Shown piece after piece: positions 1 through 11,466 of a stretch of DNA of 64,000 nt. Position 1 is the stretch's first letter, and every line of letters starts with the position of its first letter. The notes beneath the pieces were generated by a model that did no database searches, was not told the DNA's origin, and saw only the letters and a program-made list of their open reading frames with translations. Location of the stretch: NCBI GenBank assembly GCA_022457155.1, contig JAJGOT010000358.1, positions 238,501 to 302,500 on the forward strand, in the 5' to 3' direction. Source of the DNA: Cladopsammia gracilis (lineage: Eukaryota > Cnidaria > Anthozoa > Scleractinia > Dendrophylliidae). The position numbers and the translations under genes were made by a program.

Positions 1-357
1 AAAGCTGAGAACAATGGTCTTACAAACGCAGATCCAGTGTACAACGTTTTGGAGGAAACTTTTCCTGGTAACTCTGAAAGATCTGAGTGTTATGGCACCG
101 TACCTGTCAACGAGCCTTTTTACAACACATTGGAAGAATCCAATTCAACTAATGGTCCTCCCAGTAGGAACAGTGAACCAGTGTACAACACTCTAGAAGA
201 GTCCCATCCTGACGCAGACTACCATAATGACTCCAGGGGTTTGCAAGATCCTGTGTATAACATCCTAGAGGGTCCTGTTACTGATGACACGGGGTCAAAC
301 ATTTCAGAGGGTACAAACATTCCAGTTTACGCTGTTGTCAACAAGAAGAAAAAATGA
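1..357 (+). CDS. 3' part of receptor-like gene 0: cytoplasmic tail exon with YxxL motifs (partial)
   Basis: The frame is open from base 1 to a TGA at 355-357, so this is the 3' end of a gene that starts outside the window. The product is a hydrophilic tail with recurring tyrosine motifs in the style P-V-Y-N-x-L-E-E: YNVL, YGTV, YNTL twice, YNIL and a final YAVV close to a lysine-rich C-terminus. The same signature ends genes A and B downstream on the same strand, so I read it as the last exon of a further family member. YxxL is the half-motif of ITAM/ITIM signalling tails; the spacing here, about 20 residues, is longer than in a classical ITAM. The family assignment is firm from the motif pattern, the signalling role is inferred. 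Confidence 0.7.
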   Translation, partial: KAENNGLTNADPVYNVLEETFPGNSERSECYGTVPVNEPFYNTLEESNSTNGPPSRNSEPVYNTLEESHPDADYHNDSRGLQDPVYNILEGPVTDDTGSNISEGTNIPVYAVVNKKKK

Positions 358-1069
358 GACAAAAATGACAAAAAAAAAAAATAATAAAAATGAACACTAC
401 CATCCATATTGTTGCAAACCAGAAGTCCATCAATATTGATGGACTCCTGTGCAAACCAAAAAGCGAAGACTGAAAAATGGCAAGGATCATAATGTCAGGC
501 GATACCGACGAACTTTCAAATAACGTTTTAATACTAAGTGATCGGTTTGTCGACAACGTAACAGGAATTATAAAATTCAGACCTGCTGAGCAGTGAAAAA
601 ACCGTTTAACATTTCGTAAATAATTTGTGCATCCATCTTGTTACTGTACAAAAAGCGGCATTCTTTATTTGCCATTGCAAATAACATTCTCAACTGATTA
701 GTTTCGTCAAATTCATATAATTGTTTTCCACAGATCTCAACAGGATGATGTTTTTGTATGCTTGTGGTCGCTCGTTAAAATATGCACCATAAATTTCTGG
801 TAAGGATCTAAATATGTCGGCATCGGCATCGACGTTATAGATATCTAGGGCTGTGGATTTTCATATTTTACATTTACACTATAGCTGTGGATTGCTAGTA
901 TTGTTTTTGATAGCTTTTCTGTTAGGTAAATTAAGTATGAATCAAATTTTTCATGAGCTCGAGCAAAGACAACTTACAATAATTGTATTCATCAGGCATG
1001 TCCGTCTTCTTTGTTATTTTACAACAATGCCTGTCTCATTTATCGATGCCCTTGCCAACATATACACCT

Positions 1070-1306
1070 AATTCAATAAAGGTTGCTTTGGCAGTTGGTC
1101 ATTGGTATTAGGCCATTTCCGAGTTGCCTTTAGCCTTTTTTTCTGAGGGGAGGAGGCGGCTGTTCACAGGCTTAACCTATTTTGCATGTGAATGAAAACT
1201 CATTTTTATATGAAAGGTTTCGCACCTAGCCTCGCTTTGATAGAGAGGCTAAAGGCAACTCGGAAATGGCCTATTACCAATGACCAAAGCAACTTTTATT
1301 GAATTA
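1070..1306. mobile_element. Foldback MITE with about 62-bp inverted arms
   Basis: The left arm begins AATTCAATAAAGGTTGC and its reverse complement closes the element at 1306 (GCAACTTTTATTGAATT). The arms match with only a few differences and are separated by about 110 bp. No coding capacity is visible, so this is a non-autonomous DNA element. Confidence 0.7.
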
Positions 1307-1483
1307 AGTATATATATTTTTCTAATGTACATGCATTAATTGTAAATTTGTTGGTAAGTAAAAGTATCAATAAATTAAATTTGGTAATAATGTGAGCGTT
1401 GATTAGCTTTAACTTAATAATGGTTGTATTAGTTAAAATGCATCTTGGATGTTGTCCTTCAGTAGCATTTTAAGAATCTAAAA

Positions 1484-1604
1484 CATTTTCGAATTAGGCC
1501 TAAAACTATTATGCCTAAAACTACTCCCTAATGATGCCGTTGATCGGCGAAAGCTTGGATTCTACCGCTTTAACACAGTAGTTTTAGGCCTCATTCGAAA
1601 AAAT
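1484..1604. mobile_element. Short foldback MITE
   Basis: About 25-bp inverted ends: ATTTTCGAATTAGGCCTAAA at the left and the matching TTTAGGCCTCATTCGAAAAA at the right, around a centre of some 60 bp. The family is not recognised. Confidence 0.55.
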
Positions 1605-1950
1605 ATCTATAAAATATATTTATTTAGCACTTGCGAAGAACAGTATTTTTACAAGTTTAAATGAAGAAGAAATGTAATTGCTCATTTAATTTTTAATGGT
1701 ATACATATCCATGGAGTCTTCGTTGCAGGGGACAGATTCAAGAAACCGCGTCCCGGCCAATATAATTTCCTATCGTGTTTTCATGATTATGGCAAGGAGC
1801 TTGTTTTAAGCTTGCTTTAAAAGAGATCAAATAACGGTTAAAAGCATCCACCGGAATTGCAATTTTCATTTCTTGGCAGCCTGTCACGAAATCAAGTTTG
1901 ATGAACTATAATCCACTTCTGACCTTGTAATCCGGGTACTTTTTATCCAG

Positions 1951-2192
1951 GGCTGGGTTGTTCAAAGCACGATTAGGCTAATCCAGGATTAGCGTCAAAT
2001 TTGAATCCAGTTAAGCAACTCAATAACTGAAAATTGTCCAAAGTTTTCTGCCCTTTAGCTTCGACTTTAACTTGTTTTCACTACTGGCTACAAATGACCT
2101 TTTGGAAACATTCTTAAACAGAGAAATGAAATCCTCGGTTAACATTTAATCCAGGATTAGCGTTAATCGGCTTTCGAACAACCGGGCCCAGA
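1951..2192. mobile_element. MITE with TGGGTTGTTC / GAACAACCGGGCCCAG ends
   Basis: The outer ends are inverted copies (CTGGGTTGTTCAAAGC against GCTTTCGAACAACC), and the inner parts carry inverted copies of TAATCCAGGATTAGCG. The element is non-coding and shows mild divergence between arms. Confidence 0.6.
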
Positions 2193-2877
2193 CCTACTGC
2201 TTCTGTTTTGCTCCATAGTATCTTTTTATTATTATATTTGGTGGCTTTTAGTGGTATATATATACAATGAAAATTAAGCAAGCAAAAATGTCGTAGTTTC
2301 GGCGGAACGCTGTCTCTTTTACACATACTGCACATTAAGAAAGCTTCTTTCTTTTTATTGCAAGATTTTGTTTTCGACTCGAAGTTAATTTTAACTATGA
2401 CAAACTGCGTTATTCATGAAAGCGACGTATTTCATTTTTCATCTAGCAACAAGTTAATATTTTATATTGGTTGACTAAGTGCACTAAGACAAATGACGTC
2501 AATGGCGGAATAAATTAGAAATAGTGAAAGACTTTCAGTTTCACGATATTAGGTCATTTTGTTATTTTTGATGTGACGAAGTTGTTTTACTTTGTAATGT
2601 TTCAACTTGATTTGTTGATTCTTGGCTTTAAAATGAGTTTTTTCGAGCTATCTGTAAGCGTCAATCGTAATTGTATTGCTATGAAAACGAATTGCGAGTT
2701 GGTTAAATGATTAAGTCATTTAGCATATGTTTTGTTCATAACAGATGGACGTAACCAAGCGTGTATTCTCCTTAAGATATTGGTTCATGAACTTGTCTTT
2801 GAAAGCACTTTTTCACACACAGGAGGACCAATATTCAATCAGACATGACATATAAACACATATGCATTAATTCCTTC

Positions 2878-2909
<32 letters not shown>

Positions 2910-3597
2910 TGCAGCAACTTTGTTTTTAGATTTGAAATACTAACAGTAATTTAATAAATTGAGATTCGTGACTTTGGGCTAGAGTTTAATCTGTTTTGTT
3001 AGGTTTTGCAGCTTTTTCTATTTTAATTGATCTTCATTTAGATTATGAAATAACAAGCAGGACATTTTTGAAAAGTTTAAACCGATGACAATTTTCTACA
3101 TCGACTTTAGTCTAAAAGCAGGATACTCGGCTAATATTTTATTTAATAAACTCAATAATCCACATTTACATTTAAGCTTAAAAATGACCGATTTTTTAAA
3201 AAAGAAAATGTAGTAGTTTTAATGGTAAATTTGAGTTATTAGGAGCGAACAATTAACAACACTTAAGTTATTTAGTGCTGTGTAATAAGCAATTGCATGC
3301 TTTGAATACGAAGCGATGAGCCTTTATTATAAGCTTCCTATGTACCCAGTAGAAACGAATAGATGACACTCTCAGAGTAGGCACAAGAACGTGCGAGGCT
3401 AACTGAAGAAGGACTGATATTCAAGAGCAGTGATATAAATAGTCATTTCAATTGACGGCGATTTTGTTTCTTGAGGCAATAACAGCTATTAGCGTTGAGT
3501 GTTAAATATCCTTTGTTAAAACACCGACAAGTGATTTCGTTGCGGCTAACAGTTTAACGTTGTTAATGACTTGGGCGATCCTTATTAGTTTTGTACC

Positions 3598-5643
3598 ATG
3601 AAGAACAAATCAGTCGTGCTCTGGATGTTTCTAATGTTTTATTTTAGCATCGAATCCTCGCAGGCAGTGTTCTACAGGATTTCAAGAATAGCGACTCGTG
3701 GATATGGAGGATCATGGGGGAATGGAATAGATCGCTTCCAAATCTCTGGTTCAATGTGCGGCCAACAAAATTCAGATCCTATTGATTGCAGCGCCTTCAA
3801 TGCTATTACAGATGTTCATCGGATGTGTGATTGTGAATGCCGTCCAATGAAATCCACGTTTGCGTTTACAAGGAGTGAAAATCAGTGGTTTTGTGTCGAA
3901 AACAATGACGTGCGAACGAAGTTACAGTCGACCTCTTCTGAATACAGCAAACTTGGCGAAAAAGGTAACTTAATATAACTTAATAATATTAATAATATTT
4001 TCACGTATTTAAACTGTGACAGACTAAGCATGTTCTGTTTAAACATTATTTTTAGTTGTAAAGATATTTTCCACTCGTAATATTGTCTACAAACTGGAAA
4101 AACGCTCCATTTCATTAATTGCGTTGTTCAATTTCGCTACTTTTCCTTAGAATTTGGCATATTTTTGTGATTCAGATAATAAATAAAACACTGAACTAAT
4201 ATTTTTGTACAATTACTTCCATGAATATATATTCATGCAAAAACACACTATATAGAAACAGTTCCCGTTGTCAGCTTGCTATATATAGTGCTGCATTCTG
4301 CCCTGCGACAGAAACATCGGTTAGATAACTGGTGTTTTCACTGAGAATGGGCCTTAAAATAACACCATTCATTCGTACTGGAGTCGTTCCCTGTAAAACC
4401 ACAACATGTGAATTGATTTTTTAGGACGTGAATAATTGTATAAAACTTATTATGTGTTTTGGCCGATAATACGCGCGTATATTTTACGAGTTGCGTATAA
4501 TATTTTCCCAGCCCCACGGGAGGGGCAAGTAAAAACACGAGCAATGAATATCCACGCGCACCGAATAAGAGATTTATTATTCCATTGCATTTTTGTAGCT
4601 TTGCCAACGTCTATTTTAATCTTCAGCTGGAGTATTTTCTCAATCTGCAAATTGCATGGATTTTACAGTGTAACACGTTAACAAATTTTGAGCGTTCTCT
4701 TGCCCTTACACCTTACACGGCCAAATCACCCAACAGTTGTATTTTTTATGTCTCTATATAGACGTAAAAAGTTGCTCTCTCATAAGACTAATATATTAAA
4801 TATATTTTTGTGTGGTGTGGCTCTTTAAAGTCTTCAGTTTCAAACATCCTTTTTCACTCTTCCGATATCTATACATATTGAGCTTAATACACAATCAACT
4901 CCGCGTTACGTCCAAGTGTCAAAATGTTCTGCTTATTATGCTGAACAAGATGGTTCTAACTTTTTAGTTTGATATTTGACATGAAATCTATAGCCAATGA
5001 GAAGTACTTTGAATTCAACGGGCGATGTTAAGTTTGTTTTTCAGTTTTGATGAGACATGCTTGAAATATTTTTCCAAATGTAGTTTTAACTGGCATTTTC
5101 AAGAGGCTAAGAAAGAATACTATTAAATTTTATTTTAAACAACTTTTACTTTTGTTTTCTTTCTAGGCTGTTCACAAGAAATGAAAACGCTTTTCATCAA
5201 CGAATATCAAAATTCAAGCTTACGGGTGTTAAACAATGGTGACGAGAAAGCGGTTCACATAGAAAGAAGCTGGAACAGCTGTGACGTGGACATCAATTAT
5301 TCCTGGTATTTTGGATGTAATGCTTCTCGCCTTTCATCACATTCGTATCTAAATACGCTGAAAAATATGTTCACTTTGGTTCGAGGACGAACTCATTACA
5401 AATTAAAAGTAAGAAATCATTTATTGTGTTGAGACATGTATACTTCTCTACCGAATGAAATGGCGGAGTTATAAAGGTGTTGTTTATAGATGAAAGCCTG
5501 CATGGGAAGCCAGTGGACTCCTAACTAGGAATGGGACAAACCTTGAAATGTTCGACTACTTGTACCCCCACTCCCCGTCTAAATCAATGTTGAGAGCAAT
5601 GAAGCATTCTGGATACACGGGCCCCACTTTGAAGGGAGGTGGT

Positions 5644-5674
<31 letters not shown>

Positions 5675-8600
5675 TGGGGGGATCGGGTAAATGAGGGTAC
5701 AGTGCATTGGTTGGCGCTATGATTCAGACTAAGAATCTGGTCACCTGCTCTCTATTTTTGCCATTCTTCCCACTGCATCGGTTTGTGACCCACATATGTC
5801 ATGGGATCTTTCAAATGATTTTCAAGCAGTTACAAATACAAACCCCCATTTAGTGTAACCAAACGATACTCGGGATTCATCTTTCACTTAGGATAGCTTT
5901 ATGAATTATTTTCCTTGTTTTGTGTTCTTGTCGATGTATTTGAAACAATAGACGCAACAGAAAACAGCTAACTGCGGCAAATTGTTTATCCTGCAGGTTG
6001 GTATGAATGTTTCAGGTGCACAAATGCTTAAAGGGCGAATCATCAACCTGGGGATCCTTTGCAGAAACGCAACTGGAGACGTGTCGACTCGTCGCTGTTT
6101 ATTATTAAAATTACAAGGCAACATTGCCTGTAAGTGTCCGAGTGTGTATTTTTCTCATACAAAAAGTTTAACAAAGTAATATCTTGGCATTTGAAACGTT
6201 TTATAGGAATATTTAAAACGACTTTTTTTCCAAGTTTAATACAGTGTGACGAATAGTCCAAAGTTTATCTGACTACAATATCATTGATGCAAACTCCATT
6301 ATTTCAATTCATCAGTGCCGATGATGTCTACGGCTGCTTCAGACCTGAGTTGTTGGTCGATTTTTGTTTCCATGGAGATAACGGTTCAGTCCAATCCACT
6401 GGAGGATGGGTCGAGAGGGTTACAGATGGATGCTTTGGTCTTTGCACCAGCAATTCCATGTACACTATGAAACATTGAAAGTTTCATTTTGTTGATGTGC
6501 AACCATCAACTCGTCAACTAAAGGATGTTATTATAACTTGATGTACCAATTAATCCCGGTGTTATCACAACCTTAAGGTATCAATGCGTTACCCTATTTT
6601 CTCGATTTAACGCCGGGTCCGAAATAAACGCTGGGTTCAAATAAACACCGAGTAGACTCAGTCAGGTCATGGTGATACAGAAAATAACCCAATTACCTTG
6701 ACTGGTGCCGCAATATTCTGTAAAACTATACTTACTACCATAACTTATACAGTTACAGTCGACTCGCTCTGGAGCGATGAACTACTGTCGCATCACTTGG
6801 AACAGTGCATGAGGTAACGAATAAGCCCGCTAGCCAGCCTCCATATTTTTTCAGAGCATAAAAATGTGACATGTTTAAAAGTACTCATATGCCGAGCTTG
6901 CCCTATTTAGGACTGAACTTTCTTTGATTCTTTAAAATCGTATACTGTAAAACGATCTGTATTTTTCTACATCGTTTAGGTGACATAAATCCATCTAGAA
7001 GAATCTCTTCCACAGCAGCCTCGATGACCTCTACAACAACAACAACAACAAAGAAAACAGTTACAACGAAACCAACAGCAACCTTAAGAACAGTTTGGCC
7101 TGTGAAGACTGACGCAAACACCAACAAACAAAAAAGTTCAACGGTGGCCTCGGTTGCTCGGGAATTACAAGTGAGAACTATGATCATATCATTTTAGCTT
7201 AATGGCCCACCTTCACCCAAAAGACGTTGCGGTCGTTTCTTTTTGTTTTGAAATGATCCATTGTTCATATGCATGATCTGATTGGTTACACGCATTCAAT
7301 CGTGGATTTCGTGTTATACGATTGTATGATAATTACATAACAATTATCATAAAATGATATGACAGTTACAAAGATTATATGAGCGTTTTGCCGGCCGGGA
7401 CCAAGAAGAAGATTCCCCTTAATGGAGCTGTCCCCTTAATAGAGGTGATAATTACAAAGATTATATGAGCGTTTTGCCGGCCGGGACCAGGAGAAATATT
7501 CCTTAATGGAGGTGTCCCTTTAATAGAGGAGATAATTACAAACTGATTATGTGACCGTTTTGCCGGTCGGGACCAGAAGAAGTGTCCCCTTGATAATTAC
7601 AAAGATGATAATTACAAAGATTATATGAGCGTTTTGTCGGCCGGGACCAGGATAAATATTCCTTAATGGAGGTGTTCCTTTAATAGAGGAGATAATAACA
7701 AACTGATTATGTGACCGTTATGCCGGCCGGGACCAGAAGAAGTGTCCCCTTGATAATTACAAAGATTATATGAGCGTTTTGCCAGCCGGGACTAGAATAA
7801 AAGTTATCTTAATGGCGGTGTCCCTTTAACAAAGGTGATAATTACAAAGATTGTATATTAAGTGTTCTGCCAGATGGGACCAGGATAAAAGTTCTCTTAA
7901 TGGAGGTGTCCCAAAGAGGAGATTCCACTGTAATGGTTTGAAATGATGGAAAACACGTACAATAAAATATTACGTTTATAATTTATTCTCGCAATATAAT
8001 ATTACGGTTAAAATTTATTCTCGTGTTTTAATATCGTATAAAAAATAGGGATAATGTTTTGTATTGGGAGCGTTTAATTGGGGCTGTTCACTAGTTGCTC
8101 GTCATTTATCAAAAAGGTGATCGAAATGTATCTAAAAATTAAAAAAAAGTTGTCATTTCATTAAGATTAATTAAAGATGGTTGCTAGCCCTGCACTGTTT
8201 ATTACCACACAATTAAATAGTAATATGCGTAAGAAGACTACCATAAAACCATATATACCAAAAAGTTGAAGCCACCCCCACCCTAGCTAAGATTGTTTTT
8301 TACGAAAAATCATTTTAGTGTTTAATTTGCTTTATCTACTGACGGTTATAAAAATTATTATAATATTATTATTGATAAGGGAGATGAAAGACTAGAGCCA
8401 CATATCATGTACTAATTCCTCTCTCGTTTCCAGGTTACTAGTACCCGCCCCGGACCTAATGACAACGCGCGAAGTAGTGATGACGTCAGTGGTACATTAC
8501 TTGGGCTCATAACATCTGTAACTGTCTCATTGTTGCTTGTTGCCATTATTGTTCTTTTCATCGTTACTCGATGCCGTTCCTCAAGGTCAGTATTGTACTC

Positions 8601-10437
8601 CCACAGGGTGTACAAATGCTTGCTCCGTTAGGAGTTACCATTGTTTTTACCATTGTTTTTATTTATTTTTATTTTTTTTTTTCTCAGCGGTTCTAGTAGG
8701 CCGGTTGACAGTCGCTATGATTGTATAAGAGCCATATGACTTCAAATTAATGCGTATCTTAACTTTTCTTGCAGCAAAAAATCTCATATACGCAACAGAA
8801 GCGAGGAAGAACAGGTATTATACTCAAGTAAACAAATAAATTGATAAAATTTCAATTTCTTAATTGAAGAAAAACTATAGGCAATCCTGGTATAAAGATA
8901 ATCTACAGGAACTGAGTGTACCCGTCCATACAACTGGTTTGATTCCGCATGAACGCATAAGAATTAAAAAAAGAGAGAATGTAAAAACTATGAAATTTAT
9001 CGGTGACCAACTATAGCAACGGTTGGATTAGGCTATCAGACGCCATGGTACGAATTGCAATGCCTTTCAAATCAGTCATAGCAATTTTGTGTCTAAGCAG
9101 TGATAAGTTGAACCTGAAACTAAGACGAGGCCTTTGGTGCATTGTTCTTAACCGTACCTTGACCTGTGACCACTTGCTTTCATATTCGAAGTCCAATAAT
9201 TTGACAGGCTGGACTTTAATAATGTATCTAATAGATAATGATAATAGGTGAATAATTTGTATGTAATAATTGCTTGATCACGTTTTGAAACACTAAATTT
9301 TCCGAATCATTTGAATCTCAGGGTGCTGTAGTGACCACTACACTGTCAAACTTAGCTATCCAACCAGATGAACTAGAAGTGTACGAGCAGAATAGCTACT
9401 TACCACTCAATTTTAGAGAACCAGGTAAGCGTCTCTAACTTGATTACGACACAAGAAAAGGATTACACAGTTTTGTGCCCCCTCCCCACTTATCACACGA
9501 GATTGTACTTATCAAACGTATTTTGCTGTTTTTGAAAGCTTTACCCGTGACTAGATCGAAAGTAGTGAACTTATCTCACTAAAATTTAGATCCAGTATTC
9601 ACGAGTTAAAGGTTTGTAATCACCTTCAAAACCCGTAAACCAGTTCGGACACGAACTAATGATCTAGAAGAGATATGTTTTCTAACCGAGATTCATTTTT
9701 AATTAATGGTTTTGCGTAGGCTCACTTCTTGAAAACCTTACCTGTTTCTAGGCCAAATTAGTGAATATCTCTAACTAAATTTTACACCCAACCTCCAACC
9801 GATCATTTCTAATGTTCTCTTAATAGTCGTTTACTCGTCAACTTACGACGTGCCCAGACAAGGAAGCAGAAGGACACCGTCATTTAACGAAATGACCAAT
9901 CCCATGCAAGATGATCCCACCACTAGTCACGTGTACGAACCAATTGACATCCCCAAGGGACATATTAACAGGGGCTTGGAGAATAGCCAGGAATCATCTT
10001 GTACTGTTTCTGCGGAGCTTACCGAAGATAACGCATCCATGTTCATGAAATATGGGCCTATCAGTCAAGAACAACGCGTGTACAGTCTTGTAGAGGACAT
10101 ATCGGTGCCGGCAGCGTGTTCTGGAGGACCTATATATGTCAGTAATAGCCTCAATAATAGTCGCAATGACGGTTCCAGTGCTGATCCAAATGTCAGTCCC
10201 AATTATGTTCCTAATGATAACCCCAATGATGCTGTCCATAATAATAGTGACAGTTGTCCCACAGATGATCCTAATAAAGACGACCCAGTATATCACATCA
10301 TACAAGAGCCTTATAAGGAAAGCACAAGGGAACCTGATGATGAACGCATCAGGAATGAATGTCTCCCGGATGGACCAGTTTACAGCACCTTGGAGGAACT
10401 TTATTCAAATGTTTCTAGCGCAACAACTGAATTTTGA
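3598..10437 (+). CDS. Receptor-like gene A: secreted Cys-rich ectodomain, Thr stalk, one TM, YxxL tail
   Basis: Exons by GT/AG and phase: 3598-3964, 5167-5408, 5997-6129, 6980-7170, 8434-8585, 8775-8814, 9322-9424, 9827-10437; total 1839 nt, 612 aa, no internal stop. Exon 1 gives a signal peptide (hydrophobic to about residue 23) and six cysteines ending in C-D-C-E-C plus one more. Exons 2-3 form an unrecognised domain of about 125 aa with paired cysteines. Exon 4 is a Thr-rich, mucin-like stalk. Exon 5 carries the TM helix (LLGLITSVTVSLLLVAIIVL) followed by Arg/Cys stop-transfer residues. Exons 6-8 are cytoplasmic, with VYEPI, VYSLV, VYHII and VYSTLEEL. Intron phases (1,0,1,0,2,0,1) agree with gene B apart from one extra small exon (8775-8814). 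Likely a phosphotyrosine-signalling surface receptor; ligand and pathway unknown. Exon 1 start rests on the signal peptide; untranslated ends are not defined. Confidence 0.78.
7367..7925. repeat. Imperfect tandem repeats in gene A intron 4
   Basis: Units of roughly 85-120 bp recur about six times, each with a GATAATTACAAAGATTATAT block, a GCGTTTTGCCGGCCGGGACC block and a CCTTAATGGAGGTGTCCC block. Copies differ by small deletions. The array lies between the stalk exon and the TM exon and has no coding capacity. Confidence 0.75.
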
Positions 10438-11466
10438 GAATCACTGTTAATTGAAATTCCATGCGAGGTGTGAAAATCTCTCGAAATTGTGATTATCGCA
10501 GAAACTCTGAAATCTTCGCCATGCTTACTGCATGCATGTATTTGAATTATAAAGGTAGAATCGGTCTCCTGGAGTATGATTTAAGAGCCAAAAAACAGCA
10601 CAGGAAACAGCCAAATTGTGTTGAAACATTCGATAAATGCATACTTATGACTGCGTGATAACATGAAAAAAAAAAATGAAATTTTATTACGGTATCAGCT
10701 GTTTGTTTCTAAAAGATAACATCACAATTACAAAAAAATACTCCATCGCGTGATAAGCAAGTTCTCTCTGATCACGAATTAGTAAAAAGGGAAATATTTT
10801 GAAAACTTATTTTCATTATCATATCCTTTAAAAATACGTTTATTTTAATTACTTTTTTTCCTTAAATGGAAATCTTCAAGACCAACACTTTCACTGTACT
10901 TTACGTTACCGAGACTAAGAAAGTAAACAGTAAACAGTAAAGCTAGACAAATAAAAAACAATTGTTTCAAAATAAATAAAACCAGAAAGCCATCTTTAAA
11001 GGGTGTTATTGATTGATTGATGGTCAAAAATGAAAGCCAAGGTGGACACGCGGTACTGAAACAATACAACTAGCATTTTAACCCTTTAACTCACAAGGGT
11101 GCCAATAATCAAAATTCAAGAAAAATCCTAAATTGCGTTTTGTTAAATATTTAAAAACAAATGGTACCATGCGAAAGTACTGCTGAAGAGGTTCATTTAA
11201 ATGGTCACACCATAGGATTTCGTCAACAGACTCAAAAGTTAAAAGTTAGTTTGTTTGGTGAGGGATCATAAAGGTTTATTTTCACTGAATTTTGGCACGG
11301 TCTTCTTTTTTGAAGAGCATGGCATGAGTCGCGTGACATATAATCCTTGGCGTGGCTTTTTCCGGTTTCAGAAATCAGATTATAAAACTAAGCACGCACG
11401 CAAGTTCTAATTTGATAACATAGAAGACGAGATCAGTGGCGGTGAGTAAAAGAAACAGATCCAATA
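10438..11466. other. Intergenic region between genes A and B
   Basis: Holds the presumed 3'UTR of gene A and the upstream region of gene B. An interspersed repeat copy lies at about 11080-11250 (see the repeat family entry). No extra exon is supported. Confidence 0.5.
11080..11250 (+). repeat. Interspersed repeat family, copy 1
   Basis: Contains ATGGTACCATG, an ACTGCTGAAGAGG-like stretch, AAATGGTCACACCATAGGAT and CAACAGACTCAAA. Related copies occur at about 20395-20535 (+), 48115-48315 (-) and 50360-50500 (+). No ORF and no obvious terminal repeats, so it is a dispersed element of unknown class. Confidence 0.6.

Larger units (their letters stand above)
358..3597. other. Intergenic region between receptor gene 0 and gene A
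   Basis: I see no convincing exon. It holds three foldback MITEs (about 1070-1306, 1484-1604 and 1951-2192, listed separately), a T-rich run near 2878-2907 and otherwise AT-rich unique-looking sequence. The promoter and 5'UTR of gene A should lie in the last few hundred bases, but no clear core promoter could be assigned. Confidence 0.5.

Noticed and set aside
3..357. Classical ITAM in the tail of gene 0
   Set aside because: YxxL motifs are spaced about 20 residues apart rather than 6-12, so only a looser YxxL docking-motif description is justified.
6284..6478. Cys-containing ORF in gene A intron 3 as an extra exon
   Set aside because: Using the nearby acceptor from exon 3 (phase 1) puts it in another frame that hits a stop, and exon 3 joins perfectly to 6980. 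It could be a relic or an alternative end, but nothing supports it.
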